Below are positions 17,261-27,218 of a stretch of 44,430 nt of DNA, in pieces. Under the pieces are notes generated by a model. The model worked only from the letters and a program-made list of their open reading frames with translations, did not search any database and was not told where the DNA came from. Each line of letters opens with the position of its first letter. The stretch's first letter is position 1. The position numbers and the translations under genes were made by a program. Location: NCBI GenBank assembly GCA_030537815.1, contig JAUNVF010000016.1:1-44430 (forward strand), in the 5' to 3' direction. Source of the DNA: Tissierellia bacterium (lineage in GTDB: Bacteria > Bacillota > Clostridia > Tissierellales > Peptoniphilaceae).

Positions 17261-17694
17261 TAAGCTTCACCATCCTTCTCGGTAGCATCTTCTCTCGCTA
17301 CAAACTTGGTTTTGATAGGAAGTTTGTGAGCTGCAAGTCTCATAGCTTCTCTCGCTATCTCCTCGTCAACTCCACCCATCTCAAATAATACTCTACCAGG
17401 TTTAACGACTGCTACCCAATACTCGGGAGCTCCTTTACCGGAACCCATTCTAACTTCAGCAGGTTTTTTAGAAACCGGCTTATCTGGAAATACTTTAATC
17501 CAAATATTTCCACCTCTTTTTATATATCTAGTCATGGCACGTCTTGCTGCCTCTATTTGATTCGCTGTCATCCAGCAGGGTTCAAGTGCCTGTAGCCCAT
17601 ACTCACCATAGGTAATTGAATTACCCTTGTGAGCAAGACCGGTCATTCTACCCCTGTGAACTCTACGATACTTTACTCTTTTAGGTATCAACAT
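17260..17694 (-). CDS. rplP: 50S ribosomal protein L16
   Basis: 144 residues. It begins [20 protein letters not shown] and contains [40 protein letters not shown] and [19 protein letters not shown], all diagnostic. L16 contacts the A-site tRNA and is needed for late 50S assembly. The conserved RMGSGKG loop is intact. It overlaps rpmC by one base and follows rpsC by 21 bp, with RBS GGAAGGAGAAACAGCT. Confidence 0.98.
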   Translation of the reverse strand: MLIPKRVKYRRVHRGRMTGLAHKGNSITYGEYGLQALEPCWMTANQIEAARRAMTRYIKRGGNIWIKVFPDKPVSKKPAEVRMGSGKGAPEYWVAVVKPGRVLFEMGGVDEEIAREAMRLAAHKLPIKTKFVAREDATEKDGEA

Positions 17695-17715
17695 AGCTGT
17701 TTCTCCTTCCTATGT

Positions 17716-18498
17716 CTAATTATTTTTAGCTGAAAAAGAACCGTCTTTTCTTCCGGAATCTCTTTTATTAAATCTCTTGCCGGAATCTGCTCGGCCTCTC
17801 TTATTATCTCTACCTCTTCTATTTGGCTTTCTTCCTTTTTTAGGAGCGACTTCTTCTACAGCTTTCATTCCAGGAAGAACTTCTCCCTTGTAAAGCCATA
17901 CCTTTACGCCGATCTTTCCATAAGTAGTGTCCGCCTCAGCAAAACCGTAATCAATGTCTGCTCTTAGAGTTTGTAGAGGAATAGTTCCCTCGCTATAACC
18001 TTCAGTTCTAGCCATATCAGCTCCTCCGACCCTACCGGAAACCTGAGTTTTAATACCCTTAACTCCGGCTCTCATCGATCTTTGGATTGCCTGCTTCATA
18101 GCTCTTCTGAAAGATATACGTCTTTCAAGTTGTCCAGCTATATTTTCAGCTACCAATTGAGCATTAGCGTCTTGATTTTTTATCTCTTCAATATTAACTA
18201 TTACTGATTTTCCGGTTAATTTTTCTAGCTTCTTTCTTAAAGCCTCAACACCAGCTCCGCCTTTACCTATAACCATTCCAGGCTTTGCAGTGAATATAGT
18301 GACCTTTATTCTCTTTGAAGCTCTCTCTATTTCAATTCTGGAAACTCCTGCTAATTGCGTTTCCTTTTTAATTAATTCTCTAACTTTATAATCTTCAACT
18401 AATAAATCCCCAAAATCTGCTTTATCGGCAAACCATCTGGAATCCCAGTCTTTAATTATGCCGACTCTTAAACCGTGAGGATGTACTTTTTGACCCAT
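17716..18498 (-). CDS. rpsC: 30S ribosomal protein S3 with a long basic tail
   Basis: 260 residues, about 40 longer than the usual 215-220. Residues 1 to about 212 are a normal S3: [20 protein letters not shown], the KH domain with [20 protein letters not shown], and [18 protein letters not shown]. The remaining residues form a disordered tail rich in Arg, Lys and Gly (for example [20 protein letters not shown]). S3 lies at the mRNA entry site and has helicase-associated roles. Its ATG overlaps the rplV stop (TAATG). Basic tails occur in several relatives; this one is simply long. Confidence 0.97.
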   Translation of the reverse strand: MGQKVHPHGLRVGIIKDWDSRWFADKADFGDLLVEDYKVRELIKKETQLAGVSRIEIERASKRIKVTIFTAKPGMVIGKGGAGVEALRKKLEKLTGKSVIVNIEEIKNQDANAQLVAENIAGQLERRISFRRAMKQAIQRSMRAGVKGIKTQVSGRVGGADMARTEGYSEGTIPLQTLRADIDYGFAEADTTYGKIGVKVWLYKGEVLPGMKAVEEVAPKKGRKPNRRGRDNKRGRADSGKRFNKRDSGRKDGSFSAKNN

Positions 18499-18851
18499 TA
18501 TTTCTCCTCCTGTTCAATCTCTTTGACAACTACACCTATATGACTATTTCTCTTCAAGATCGGATATGCAGCCCCTTTAGCTTTAGGTCTCCATCTCTTC
18601 ATAACAGGTGCATTATTAGCATACGCTTTTTCCACGTATAGGGATTCTCTATCTAAATTGAAATTATGTTCTGCATTTGCGATTGCTGAATTTAATACCT
18701 TTTCCAGTAGTCTTGCGCCTTTTTTAGGTGTAAACCTAAGGATAGCCAGCGCTTCATCTACTTGTTTGCCTCTAATTTCCTTACATATGAAATTTACTTT
18801 CAGAGGTGATATTCTCAAATATTTAGCTTCTGCTCTTGCTTCATTCGCCAT
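18498..18851 (-). CDS. rplV: 50S ribosomal protein L22
   Basis: 117 residues. Landmarks are [40 protein letters not shown], and the tunnel-loop and C-terminal portion [20 protein letters not shown]. Its beta-hairpin lines the exit tunnel near the macrolide site, and no obvious insertion or deletion is visible in that loop. It lies 14 bp after rpsS and overlaps rpsC by one base. Confidence 0.98.
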   Translation of the reverse strand: MANEARAEAKYLRISPLKVNFICKEIRGKQVDEALAILRFTPKKGARLLEKVLNSAIANAEHNFNLDRESLYVEKAYANNAPVMKRWRPKAKGAAYPILKRNSHIGVVVKEIEQEEK

Positions 18852-18865
18852 TATGAACTACCTCC

Positions 18866-19150
18866 TTATTTAACTTTAGATGCTTTCTCGCTCTTACCGG
18901 CATGCCCCTTATAAGTTCTCGTAGGTACAAACTCACCAAGCTTATGTCCGACCATATCTTCTGTGATATAGATCGGAAGATGCTTTCTTCCGTCATGAAC
19001 GGCTATCGTATGTCCGACAAATTCCGGGAATATAGTAGAACGACGTGACCAGGTCTTTATAACCTTCTTGTCATTTTTTTCGTTTAGTGCTTCAACCTTT
19101 TTCATTAAGTGATCATCACAAAAAGGTCCTTTTTTTATAGATCTACCCAT
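18866..19150 (-). CDS. rpsS: 30S ribosomal protein S19
   Basis: 94 residues. It begins [20 protein letters not shown] and contains [20 protein letters not shown] and [19 protein letters not shown], the typical S19 pattern. S19 is in the 30S head, works with S13 and contacts A-site tRNA. It lies 15 bp after rplB and 14 bp before rplV. RBS AAGGAGGAACTG precedes the ATG. Confidence 0.98.
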   Translation of the reverse strand: MGRSIKKGPFCDDHLMKKVEALNEKNDKKVIKTWSRRSTIFPEFVGHTIAVHDGRKHLPIYITEDMVGHKLGEFVPTRTYKGHAGKSEKASKVK

Positions 19151-19165
19151 CAGTTCCTCCTTGCT

Positions 19166-19999
19166 TTATTTAGGTCTTCTTCTGACTATATAAGCGTCAG
19201 ATTTCTTATTTTTCTTTCTCGTCTTAAGTCCAAGTGATGGTTTACCCCATGGAGTTGAAGGAGAAGGTCTACCAATAGGTGCTCTACCCTCACCACCACC
19301 ATGTGGATGGTCTACCGGGTTCATCGCAGATCCTCTTACATGAGGTCTCTTACCTAGATGTCTATTTCTTCCGGCCTTACCGATAGTAACCAGCTCATGA
19401 GAAATATTTCCAACTTGGCCAACTGTAGCTCTGCACTCAAGGTGAATAAGTCTAAATTCTCCTGAAGGCATTCTGAGTTGAGCAAATCTTCCTTCTTTAG
19501 CCATGATTTGAGCTTCAGCGCCCGCAGTTCTGGCTATTTGTCCACCTTTTCCAGGCTTCATCTCTATATTATGAACCGTCGTACCTACAGGGATATTAGC
19601 AAGCGGAAGAGCATTGCCCACTACTATATCTGCTTCAGGACCCGATTCAATCATGCTGCCGACTTTTAATCCATTAGGAGCGAGAATATATCTCTTCTCA
19701 CCGTCGACATAATGAATAAGTGCAATATTAGCAGTTCTATTTGGATCATACTCAATAGATGCAACCTTTCCAGGTATACCGTCCTTATTCCTCTTAAAAT
19801 CTATTATTCTATATCTTCTCTTGGCACCGCCACCTCTAAATCTAACTGTGGTTCTTCCGTATGAATTTCTTCCTCCGGAATTATCCAAGCTGGTGGTAAG
19901 TGACTTTTCCGGCTTCGTCTTTGTAATTTCTTCTCTGAAATTAATAACACTCATCGAACGAAGTCCAGGAGAAGTTGCTTTATATTTTCTTATCGACAT
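19166..19999 (-). CDS. rplB: 50S ribosomal protein L2
   Basis: 277 residues, normal length. Motifs include [31 protein letters not shown], and the C-terminal [20 protein letters not shown], which contains the histidine long discussed for peptidyl-transferase function. L2 is required for subunit joining. It follows rplW by 15 bp, with RBS GGAGGAACTTAAA before the ATG. Confidence 0.98.
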   Translation of the reverse strand: MSIRKYKATSPGLRSMSVINFREEITKTKPEKSLTTSLDNSGGRNSYGRTTVRFRGGGAKRRYRIIDFKRNKDGIPGKVASIEYDPNRTANIALIHYVDGEKRYILAPNGLKVGSMIESGPEADIVVGNALPLANIPVGTTVHNIEMKPGKGGQIARTAGAEAQIMAKEGRFAQLRMPSGEFRLIHLECRATVGQVGNISHELVTIGKAGRNRHLGKRPHVRGSAMNPVDHPHGGGEGRAPIGRPSPSTPWGKPSLGLKTRKKNKKSDAYIVRRRPK

Positions 20000-20014
20000 T
20001 TTAAGTTCCTCCTC

Positions 20015-20302
20015 TTACATTCCTTCAAAGAACTCAATAGTCTTTGAATCTTCAGTCAGAGTCACGATGGCTTTTTTCCAATTTGGTCTTCTGCCACTGT
20101 GCACGCCTTGTCTTTTCATCTTACCCTTCATATTCATAGTGTTTACTTTTTTTACCTTTACACCGAAGATGGATTCAACAGCTTTTTTAACCTCAGTCTT
20201 ATTAGCATTTCTGGCAACTTCAAAAGTGTATTTTCCGTCTGCCATGTCATCCATTGATCTCTCCGTTATAAGCGGTCTAATTATAATATCATGTGGTGTC
20301 AT
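20015..20302 (-). CDS. rplW: 50S ribosomal protein L23
   Basis: 95 residues. It begins [19 protein letters not shown] and contains [20 protein letters not shown] and [20 protein letters not shown], as expected for L23. It lies at the exit tunnel and is the main ribosomal docking site for trigger factor and SRP. Its start overlaps the rplD stop by one base, so translation is probably coupled. Confidence 0.98.
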   Translation of the reverse strand: MTPHDIIIRPLITERSMDDMADGKYTFEVARNANKTEVKKAVESIFGVKVKKVNTMNMKGKMKRQGVHSGRRPNWKKAIVTLTEDSKTIEFFEGM

Positions 20303-20925
20303 TATGCATACACCTCCTCGACTACTTTTACAGCGTCTTTTGTTATAACCATTACATCATGATTTATTATGTCATATACATTCATATTATCAGCAACAGC
20401 TGTGATCACATTAGGAATATTTCTAAATGATCTGTATACATTATTATCCTGTCCATTTGTTACTATTATAGCTTTTTTATCTACTCCTAATTTTTTTAGA
20501 ACTTCAATTGCAGCTTTTGTGCTGATTGAATCTAAGCTTAAATCTTCAATTACGATCATCTCTTCTTCTTGAACTTTAGAAGTAAGAACTGATTTAAGCG
20601 CAAGTCTTTTGACTTTTTTAGGAATTGAGTAACTATAATCTCTCGGCTTAGGTGCGAAAACAACTCCCCCACCTCTCCATTGTGGAGATCTTATACTACC
20701 TTGTCTTGCACGTCCGGTTCCCTTTTGTCTCCAAGGCTTTCTACCTCCACCTCTAACCTCTGCTCTGGTCTTGGTGGATTGAGTTCCTTGTCTTTGGTTA
20801 GCCAGGTAGTTTTTAACAGCTTCATAAACGGCATGTTCGCAAATTTCCACTCCGAAAACAGCATCGTTAAGCTCGATATCCCCAACGGTCTCACCGGCAA
20901 TATTTAAAACATTAACCTTAGTCAT
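20302..20925 (-). CDS. rplD: 50S ribosomal protein L4
   Basis: 207 residues. Landmarks are [20 protein letters not shown], the extended loop [19 protein letters not shown] that reaches into the exit tunnel near the macrolide site, and [15 protein letters not shown]. In enterobacteria L4 represses its own S10 operon through the leader; related regulation in Bacillota is not established. It follows rplC by 17 bp. RBS AAGGAGGATAGAC lies before the ATG. Confidence 0.98.
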   Translation of the reverse strand: MTKVNVLNIAGETVGDIELNDAVFGVEICEHAVYEAVKNYLANQRQGTQSTKTRAEVRGGGRKPWRQKGTGRARQGSIRSPQWRGGGVVFAPKPRDYSYSIPKKVKRLALKSVLTSKVQEEEMIVIEDLSLDSISTKAAIEVLKKLGVDKKAIIVTNGQDNNVYRSFRNIPNVITAVADNMNVYDIINHDVMVITKDAVKVVEEVYA

Positions 20926-20942
20926 GTCTATCCTCCTTCTAA

Positions 20943-21575
20943 TTACTTATTGGACTTGACAGTCTCTTTGATAGTCACAAGTCCACCTTTTGGTCCTGGA
21001 ATGGCACCTTTAAGGAGAATCAGATTTTTTTCAGCATCTACTCTTACTACAGATAGATTTTGCACTGTGACTCTCTCATGGCCCATCTTGCCGGCACCCT
21101 TACGTCCTTTAAGAACTTTTCCCGGGTAAGTACCTGCACTTCTGGCTCCGCCGACTCTATGTGACTTAGAACCATGTGATTCAGGTCCACGTCCATAATT
21201 ATGTCTCTTGATAGGTCCTTGAGTTCCCTTTCCCTTGGAAGTTCCAACTACATCGACCCTATCATCTTCACTGAATATATCTACTTTAATCTCATCACCC
21301 GGATTATATTCAGTAGACTCATCGACTCTAAACTCTCTTAAATACTTCTTATAACCGACATTCACCTTATTGAAATGTCCTCTCAGAGGTTGAGTTACAT
21401 GTTTTTCTTTTCTGTCAACATACCCAACTTGAATTGAATTATATCCATCATTTTCAACGGTTTTAACTTGAGTTACGATCATAGGACCTGCCTCAACCAC
21501 CGTTACCGGAACCACACTTCCATCTTCAAGAAATATCTGTGTCATTCCGACTTTTTTTCCTAAAATTCCTTTCAA
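20943..21575 (-). CDS. rplC: 50S ribosomal protein L3
   Basis: 210 residues from the TTG at 21575. This start is chosen because GGAGGTG lies 7 nt upstream and the product then begins with the standard (M)KGILGKKVGMTQIF; a longer in-frame ORF back to 21614 has no RBS. Other motifs are RAGTYPGKVLKGRKGAGKMG and ERVTVQNLSVVRVDAEKN. L3 is an early 50S assembly protein near the peptidyl-transferase centre. It lies 54 bp after rpsJ. The TTG start is unusual for so highly expressed a gene. Confidence 0.96.
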   Translation of the reverse strand: MKGILGKKVGMTQIFLEDGSVVPVTVVEAGPMIVTQVKTVENDGYNSIQVGYVDRKEKHVTQPLRGHFNKVNVGYKKYLREFRVDESTEYNPGDEIKVDIFSEDDRVDVVGTSKGKGTQGPIKRHNYGRGPESHGSKSHRVGGARSAGTYPGKVLKGRKGAGKMGHERVTVQNLSVVRVDAEKNLILLKGAIPGPKGGLVTIKETVKSNK

Positions 21576-21629
21576 AATTACACCTCCATTACTTACAGCG
21601 GATTGCCATCGCAATCGTACTAAGACCTA

Positions 21630-21941
21630 CTATAACTTTATCTCGATGTCGACACCGGCTGGTAGGTTCAGCTTTTTAAGAGCATCCAATGTCTTTGGAT
21701 TAGGATTGATTATATCAATTAATCTCTTATGAGTTCTCTGCTCAAACTGCTCTCTACTGTCCTTATACTTATGAACCGCTCTTAAAATAGTGACGACTTC
21801 TTTTTCTGTCGGTAGCGGAATTGGTCCTGAAACCTGTGCGTCAGTTCTCTTGACCGCCTCGACAATTTTTTGGGCTGATTGGTCTATAATCTCATGATCA
21901 TAAGCTCTCAATCTTATCCTTATCTTCTGTTTTGCCATTTT
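21630..21941 (-). CDS. rpsJ: 30S ribosomal protein S10 (NusE)
   Basis: 103 residues from the ATG at 21941, which follows AGGAGGG by about 6 nt and gives the normal [20 protein letters not shown] start. [19 protein letters not shown] and [20 protein letters not shown] are diagnostic. S10 is a 30S head protein and also NusE in antitermination complexes with NusB. It is the first gene of the S10-spc-alpha cluster. A longer reading from 21971 would run through the RBS and is rejected. Confidence 0.97.
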   Translation of the reverse strand, partial: KMAKQKIRIRLRAYDHEIIDQSAQKIVEAVKRTDAQVSGPIPLPTEKEVVTILRAVHKYKDSREQFEQRTHKRLIDIINPNPKTLDALKKLNLPAGVDIEIKL

Positions 21942-22021
21942 TTCCCTCCTGTATTCGCATGTGGTCTTCATGCAAAGGAGTCACCGATACACTCTCCCGG
22001 GTGTGCCATACCGAGACTTTT

Positions 22022-22042
22022 AAAAAATGACTTTCGTCATTT
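22022..22042 (-). terminator. Possible attenuator hairpin in the S10 leader
   Basis: On the minus strand AAATGAC pairs with GTCATTT around a GAAA tetraloop and is followed by three more Ts. The stop codon of the 39-codon leader ORF (22037-22039) lies in the first arm. The stem is AT-rich, so it would be a weak terminator; translation to the ORF stop would disrupt it. Confidence 0.4.
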
Positions 22043-22156
22043 GGTGAATCCCTCGCCCGAATTGTATTCGAACATACTCCACAAAAATTCCCCCGCCATT
22101 TCCTCTAAATCATGTATTTCTTCAGAAAAAACTGGTCGAGCAACCTCTTGTTTCAT
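22037..22156 (-). CDS. Possible 39-codon leader ORF upstream of rpsJ
   Basis: The ATG at 22156 opens a 39-codon frame to TGA at 22037-22039, beginning MKQEVARPVFSEEIHDLEEM and rich in Glu, Phe and Met. It starts about 19 nt after the predicted S10 transcription start and ends in the hairpin described above. No clear Shine-Dalgarno site precedes it, and the same bases may matter only as RNA structure. I recognise no homologue. It is listed as a candidate leader peptide, not a confirmed gene. Confidence 0.3.
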   Translation of the reverse strand: MKQEVARPVFSEEIHDLEEMAGEFLWSMFEYNSGEGFTK

Positions 22157-22181
22157 CGCAATCTTGCTTAGGCACCCATAT

Positions 22182-22210
22182 ATAATACAACAGAAATGCT
22201 ATAACATCAA
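22182..22210 (-). promoter_or_regulatory. Promoter of the S10-spc-alpha cluster
   Basis: On the minus strand TTGATG (22205-22210) and TATTAT (22182-22187) are 17 bp apart. It is the best promoter-like pair upstream of rpsJ, sits at the boundary between AT-rich spacer and leader, and would start transcription near 22,175. Confidence 0.6.
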
Positions 22211-23232
22211 GCTTTTCTTGGAGTTTTTTATTTCTATAAATAAAATATTACATTTTTTTAATATTTAGAAGATATCTAAATTCTAAGCATTAAATAGGAC
22301 TGTTGTTATATTTAAAAATTCTAGTCTTTAATTTATATGCCATTAAATTTCACAAAAAAAGAATTACAATCTTATTCTTTTATTACTGTCTTTTCCATAT
22401 TTTTAGAAATACCGCTTTTGAAGAATTTAATTCATCTTTAAAATTTATTATACCGATAAAAGTTCAATTATAAACTAAATGTCGAATAAGGACAGCGACA
22501 GTTATCGAAAATCTTAAAGCAATAGAGCTCTTAGTTTAAATACTATATAAATTTTAAAAAACAGAAATCAAAACCATTACTATTCCTTGATTGATGATTT
22601 TCTTAATTAATTTCTGGCGATTTCGTAATATGATTTGCGTTTTGAATTCAGCGATTATATACTGTTCTCTACCTTATCTTTCAAATTCAATTTTAGTATT
22701 AATTTTTCTGCTAAATAGACTTTAAATCTCTAGATTCTTTTGATTTTCTATAGTTTTAAGATTTATATTTTATTAATCGAGACAGATAAAATTATCTGCA
22801 ATAAATATGCTTTCACAGCTATAATGAATTTTGTAATCTAGCTCTCTGAATCCGAATATCGTAAATTCCAAGATAGTAGAAAGATTTAGTATACCAAATA
22901 GAAATATATCTCGAGCTGTTAATCATGACTATATTTTCGTTTAAACGACCATTTTAAAATCGATAGGATTTTAAAGCCAATAAAAGCTATCTTAAAGCCT
23001 ATCTCTCTTAAATGCTTTTAAATACGAGCTTGCACTTAAAAATATAAGCTATGCAAATACGCACTATATGAGAATTTAATCGATATTATCTAAATAAATC
23101 ATATAATCCTCGATATATATTGTCGAAAAATTCAACAAGCAAAGTATCAGAACTCAATTTCAAAGCATTTATTGTCATAAAAAAGAAAACATACTGTTTT
23201 AATTTCTAATTAATAAAAATCTCTTCAACAAA
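22211..23232. other. AT-rich spacer without a recognisable gene
   Basis: About 1 kb between the tuf terminator and the S10 promoter holds no ORF of 60 codons on either strand, no tRNA-like or rRNA-like sequence, and no clear repeat array. It contains many stop codons and one small hairpin (TTTAAAATC at 22953-22961 with its complement at 22967-22975). Some Bacillota carry a gene here (ybaC in B. subtilis). It may be a decayed gene or simple spacer. Confidence 0.6.
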
Positions 23233-23263
23233 TAAAAAGAGCAACTCTAAAAGAGTCGCTCTT
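23233..23263 (-). terminator. tuf / str operon terminator
   Basis: On the minus strand AAGAGCGACTC pairs with GAGTTGCTCTT (one G-T pair) around a short loop and is followed by TTTTATT. It begins about 10 bp after the tuf stop and closes the rpsL-rpsG-fusA-tuf operon. Confidence 0.88.
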
Positions 23264-23273
23264 AAATCTAAAA

Positions 23274-24467
23274 TTAAGCTAAAACCTTAGTAACAACTCC
23301 GGCTCCAACTGTTCTTCCACCTTCTCTGATCGCAAATCTAAGTCCTTCTTCGATTGCTATCGGTGTAATTAACTCGATGGTGAATTTAGCATTGTCACCA
23401 GGCACTACCATTTCTACGCCTTCTTCTAATTCGATATTTCCTGTTACATCTGTAGTTCTGAAATAGAATTGTGGTCTGTATCCTGAGAAGAATGGTGTAT
23501 GTCTTCCACCCTCATCTTTTGTCAATACATATACTTCAGCTTCGAATTTTGTATGTGGATTGATTGATCCAGGCTTTGCAAGTACTTGTCCTCTTTGGAT
23601 TTCGTCTCTTTGAACTCCTCTTAGTAGTAAGCCTACATTATCTCCAGCTTCTGCTTGGTCTAAGAGTTTTCTAAACATCTCTACTCCTGTTACGACTACT
23701 TGTCTTGCTTTTTCTGCTAATCCAACGATCTCAACTGTATCGCCAACTTTGATCGTTCCTCTCTCTACTCTTCCTGTTGCAACTGTTCCTCTTCCTGTGA
23801 TTGAGAATACGTCTTCTACAGGCATTAGGAATGGTAAATCTGTTTGTCTTTCAGGTTGTGGGATGAATACGTCGATTTCTTCCATTAGTTTTACGACTTT
23901 GTCTCCCCACTCTCCGTCTGGATCTTCTAATGCTTTTAATGCTGATCCTACTACGATTGGCGTGTCGTCTCCTTCATAGTCGTATTCTGATAGTAGATCT
24001 CTTACTTCCATTTCAACTAGTTCGATCAATTCAGGATCGTCTACTTGGTCTTCTTTGTTTAAGAATACTGCTATCTTAGGTACTCCTACCTGTCTTGCTA
24101 ATAGGATATGCTCTCTTGTTTGAGGCATCGGTCCGTCTGCTGCACTTACTACTAGGATTGCTCCGTCCATTTGTGCTGCTCCGGTGATCATATTTTTTAC
24201 ATAGTCGGCGTGACCAGGACAGTCGACATGCGCATAATGTCTATCTGCTGTTTCGTACTCTACGTGTGAAGTTGAGATCGTGATTCCTCTTTCTCTCTCT
24301 TCAGGTGCTTTGTCTATATGTGCATAGTCTACGAATTCTCCTGTTCCGAATCTCTTGTTCAATACATAAGTTATTGCTGCTGTCAATGTAGTTTTACCGT
24401 GGTCTACGTGACCTATGGTTCCTATATTAACATGCGGTTTGGTTCTTTCAAATTTTTGTTTTGACAT
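23274..24467 (-). CDS. tuf: Elongation factor Tu
   Basis: 397 residues, normal length. It delivers aminoacyl-tRNA to the ribosomal A site using GTP. G1 is GHVDHGKT (19-26), the effector region is [13 protein letters not shown]3 is [12 protein letters not shown], and G4 is NKED in [11 protein letters not shown] (NKCD in many species; the N, K and D are kept). Domains 2 and 3 follow, with [19 protein letters not shown] and [15 protein letters not shown]. It is the last gene of the str operon, 62 bp after fusA. RBS AGGAGGATAAA precedes the ATG. Only one tuf copy is seen here. Confidence 0.98.
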   Translation of the reverse strand: MSKQKFERTKPHVNIGTIGHVDHGKTTLTAAITYVLNKRFGTGEFVDYAHIDKAPEERERGITISTSHVEYETADRHYAHVDCPGHADYVKNMITGAAQMDGAILVVSAADGPMPQTREHILLARQVGVPKIAVFLNKEDQVDDPELIELVEMEVRDLLSEYDYEGDDTPIVVGSALKALEDPDGEWGDKVVKLMEEIDVFIPQPERQTDLPFLMPVEDVFSITGRGTVATGRVERGTIKVGDTVEIVGLAEKARQVVVTGVEMFRKLLDQAEAGDNVGLLLRGVQRDEIQRGQVLAKPGSINPHTKFEAEVYVLTKDEGGRHTPFFSGYRPQFYFRTTDVTGNIELEEGVEMVVPGDNAKFTIELITPIAIEEGLRFAIREGGRTVGAGVVTKVLA

Positions 24468-24529
24468 TTTATCCTCCTCATTGGGTGTCTATTTATTTTT
24501 TACCCGAATTTAGGTATTATATTTAAATC

Positions 24530-26611
24530 TTATTTATCATTTTCAGAATCGCCAAGCACTTTATCTGCTATGCTTTGCGGTACTTTGTCATAATGGTCGA
24601 ATTGCATTGAATAAGTAGCTCTACCTTGAGTATTAGATCTCAAATCTGTAGCATAACCGAACATTTCAGACAATGGTATAAATGCATCCAGGATATGAAT
24701 TCCGTCTTTTGGAGTCATACCTTTTATATTTCCCCTTCTAGAGGAAACATCTCCCATAACATCTCCCAAGTACTCGTCAGGAGTTGTTATCTCAACACTT
24801 ACATATGGTTCTAGTAGAACCGGTGCAGCTTTTAATACTGCATTTTTAAGACCCATTGATCCGGCAATTTTAAATGCCATCTCGCTCGAGTCAACATCAT
24901 GGTATGAACCGTCGTAAAGTTCAACTTTTAAGTCAAGTATCGGGAATCCACCTAATGGTCCGCTGTTAACAGCTTCTTCGATACCTGCTTGAACTGAACC
25001 TATATACTCTTTAGGAATTGCTCCACCAACTATGCTGTTGATAAATTCAAATCCTTTACCTGGCTCATTCGGCTCGATTCTAAGTTTACAATGTCCGTAT
25101 TGTCCACGTCCACCTGATTGTCTTACATATTTACCTTCAGCTTCAGCAGCTTTAGATATAGATTCTCTGTAAGAAACTTGAGGACTACCTACATTCGCCT
25201 CAACCTTAAACTCTCTTAGAAGTCTATCTACGATTATTTCAAGGTGAAGCTCTCCCATTCCGGCAATTATAGTTTGTCCGGTTTCTTCATTTGTAAATGT
25301 TCTAAATGTAGGATCTTCTTCGGCAAGCTTTGCAAGTGCAATGCTCATCTTTTCCTGAGAAGCTTTTGTCTTAGGCTCGATTGCAACTGATATTACAGGC
25401 TCTGGGAATTCCATTTTTTCAAGGATAATCGGCTTATCCATATCAGATAATGTGTCTCCCGTTCCAGTATCTTTTAATCCTACCGCTGCAGCTATATCTC
25501 CAGCGTATACCTTGTCGACTTCTTCTCTCTTATTAGCATGCATCATAAGGATTCTTCCAAGTCTTTCTCTTTTACCCTTGGTAGTATTCATAACATAACT
25601 TCCCGACTCCATTGTACCGGAGTAAACTCTAAAATATGCGAGTTTTCCTACATATGGGTCTGTTACGATTTTAAATGCAAGCGCTGAGAAAGGCTCATCA
25701 TCTGAGGCATTTCTCTCATCTTCAGATTCATCTGAAGGATTTATTCCCTGAATAGATGGTACATCTAATGGTGAAGGCATAAAATCAATTATGGCATCAA
25801 GTAGAGGCTGAACTCCCTTATTTTTGTATGCGGAACCGCATAGCACAGGATTAACCGCTAGGCTAATGGTAGCTTTACGGATAGCTCTTTTTATCTCCTC
25901 TTCTGTAAGTTCTTCTCCATCCAGGTATTTCATCATGACTTCGTCGTCGTATTCAGCGACATTGTCTAATAATTGTGATCTGTATTCTTCTGCTAAATCT
26001 ACTAAATCTTCAGGTATATCAGTTATTTCAATATCTGTTCCCAAATCATTTTTGTAGATAGTAGCTTTCATCGTGATAAGATCTACAACACCTATAAATT
26101 TATCTTCAGCTCCGATCGGAATTTCTATAGGAACAGCATTTGCATGTAGCTTTTCCTTTATAGTATCGATCGAATCAAAGTAATTAGCTCCGGTAGCGTC
26201 CATTTTGTTTATAAAACAAATTCTAGGTACGCCATATTTATCAGCTTGTCTCCAAACAGTCTCTGATTGTGGTTCAACACCGCTTTTTGCATCAAAAAGT
26301 GCAACAGAGCCGTCTAAAACTCTAAGCGATCTTTCTACTTCTACAGTAAAGTCTACGTGTCCCGGAGTATCTATAATATTAATTCTGTGTTTATTCCATA
26401 TACAAGTTGTCGCAGCCGAGGTGATTGTGATACCTCTTTCTTGTTCTTGCTGCATCCAGTCCATTTGAGCTGCGCCTTCATGAGTGTCACCCATCTTATG
26501 GATTTTTCCTGTATAATATAGAATTCTCTCAGTTGTAGTAGTCTTACCTGCGTCTATGTGGGCCATTATACCAATGTTCCTGGTTTTGGCCAACGAATAT
26601 TCTCTTGGCAC
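24530..26611 (-). CDS. fusA: Elongation factor G
   Basis: 693 residues, full length. EF-G drives translocation and, with RRF, ribosome recycling. The GTPase domain has [54 protein letters not shown] and [10 protein letters not shown]. Domains II-V include [20 protein letters not shown] and [19 protein letters not shown]. The start codon is GTG at 26611, behind GGGAGGAGTTGATACC. It lies 26 bp after rpsG and is followed by tuf. EF-G is the fusidic acid target; I made no resistance call. Confidence 0.98.
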   Translation of the reverse strand: MPREYSLAKTRNIGIMAHIDAGKTTTTERILYYTGKIHKMGDTHEGAAQMDWMQQEQERGITITSAATTCIWNKHRINIIDTPGHVDFTVEVERSLRVLDGSVALFDAKSGVEPQSETVWRQADKYGVPRICFINKMDATGANYFDSIDTIKEKLHANAVPIEIPIGAEDKFIGVVDLITMKATIYKNDLGTDIEITDIPEDLVDLAEEYRSQLLDNVAEYDDEVMMKYLDGEELTEEEIKRAIRKATISLAVNPVLCGSAYKNKGVQPLLDAIIDFMPSPLDVPSIQGINPSDESEDERNASDDEPFSALAFKIVTDPYVGKLAYFRVYSGTMESGSYVMNTTKGKRERLGRILMMHANKREEVDKVYAGDIAAAVGLKDTGTGDTLSDMDKPIILEKMEFPEPVISVAIEPKTKASQEKMSIALAKLAEEDPTFRTFTNEETGQTIIAGMGELHLEIIVDRLLREFKVEANVGSPQVSYRESISKAAEAEGKYVRQSGGRGQYGHCKLRIEPNEPGKGFEFINSIVGGAIPKEYIGSVQAGIEEAVNSGPLGGFPILDLKVELYDGSYHDVDSSEMAFKIAGSMGLKNAVLKAAPVLLEPYVSVEITTPDEYLGDVMGDVSSRRGNIKGMTPKDGIHILDAFIPLSEMFGYATDLRSNTQGRATYSMQFDHYDKVPQSIADKVLGDSENDK

Positions 26612-26637
26612 GGTATCAACTCCTCCCTATCCAATAA

Positions 26638-27108
26638 TTAGAATCTGTAATGTGCGAACGCCTTATTAGCTTCCGCCATCTTATGAGTTTCTTCTCTCTT
26701 CTTAACAGCAGCTCCTGTATTATTTGAAGCGTCGAGGATTTCTTTGGTAAGTCTATCTACCATAGTTCTCTCTCCTCTTTTTCTCGCATAATTAACTAAC
26801 CATCTAAGACCTAATGTCTGTCTTCTTTCCGGTCTTACTTCTAGCGGTACTTGATAGTTTGCACCACCAATACGACGCGCTTTAACTTCTAGAACCGGCA
26901 TTATATTATTTAAAGCTTTGTAAAATACTTCTAGAGCATCCTCTCCGGTCTGCTCAGCTATATTATCAAAAGCTCCATATACGATTCTTTGTGCAACACC
27001 TTTTTTGCCGTCAAGCATTATATTATTTATTAATTTTGTGACGACTACATCCCCATATATGGGATCAGGCATAACATCTCTTTTAGGTACATGTCCTTTT
27101 CTTGGCAC
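26638..27108 (-). CDS. rpsG: 30S ribosomal protein S7
   Basis: 156 residues from a GTG at 27108, giving [59 protein letters not shown] and [20 protein letters not shown] are diagnostic. S7 nucleates 30S head assembly and lies at the E site. AGGAGG is only about 3 nt from the GTG, closer than usual. A 110-nt gap separates it from rpsL; in E. coli the equivalent gap is the S7 autoregulatory site. Confidence 0.97.
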   Translation of the reverse strand: MPRKGHVPKRDVMPDPIYGDVVVTKLINNIMLDGKKGVAQRIVYGAFDNIAEQTGEDALEVFYKALNNIMPVLEVKARRIGGANYQVPLEVRPERRQTLGLRWLVNYARKRGERTMVDRLTKEILDASNNTGAAVKKREETHKMAEANKAFAHYRF

Positions 27109-27218
27109 TTCCCTTCCCTCCTTACCATTTAATTAGTAGTTTCACAGGTACTCGACTTATGTCGTTCGTGCGCTAGTTGAATTTATTAAAAAATCACTTA
27201 ACGAACGCCTGATTTATA
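27109..27218 (-). promoter_or_regulatory. rpsL-rpsG intercistronic region, possible S7 target
   Basis: The 110-nt gap is longer than other spacings in this operon and holds no ORF. It contains GGCGTTCGTTAAG and later GCGCACGAACGAC, whose CGTTCG and CGAACG can pair. It looks like a structured translational control site for rpsG, by analogy with the S7 target of the E. coli str operon. Confidence 0.4.

Larger units (their letters stand above)
21942..22175 (-). ncRNA. Leader of the S10 operon
   Basis: About 230 nt of moderately GC-rich sequence separates the S10 promoter from rpsJ, in contrast to the very AT-rich DNA beyond. Near the rpsJ end it can form ACAC/GTGT, GGAG/CTCC and GCATG/CATGC pairings (about 21,955-22,015). 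Upstream lies an AAATGAC-GAAA-GTCATTT hairpin with following Ts, and farther upstream a 39-codon ORF. The arrangement resembles ribosomal-protein leader RNAs, but I recognise no named class. L4 would be the first regulator to consider, by analogy with enterobacteria only. Confidence 0.6.

Noticed and set aside
21576-21614. Upstream extension of L3 (first 13 residues from 21614)
   Set aside because: The TTG at 21575 has GGAGGTG at the right distance and restores the family N-terminus; the extension would run through that RBS.
21879-22268. Plus-strand ORF of 129 codons across the rpsJ start and S10 leader
   Set aside because: It runs antisense to rpsJ, its promoter and leader, has no convincing RBS, and its composition is that of translated complementary sequence.
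22211-23232. tRNA, 5S rRNA or CRISPR array in the tuf-rpsJ spacer
   Set aside because: No cloverleaf arms, no rRNA-like blocks and no regularly spaced repeats were found.
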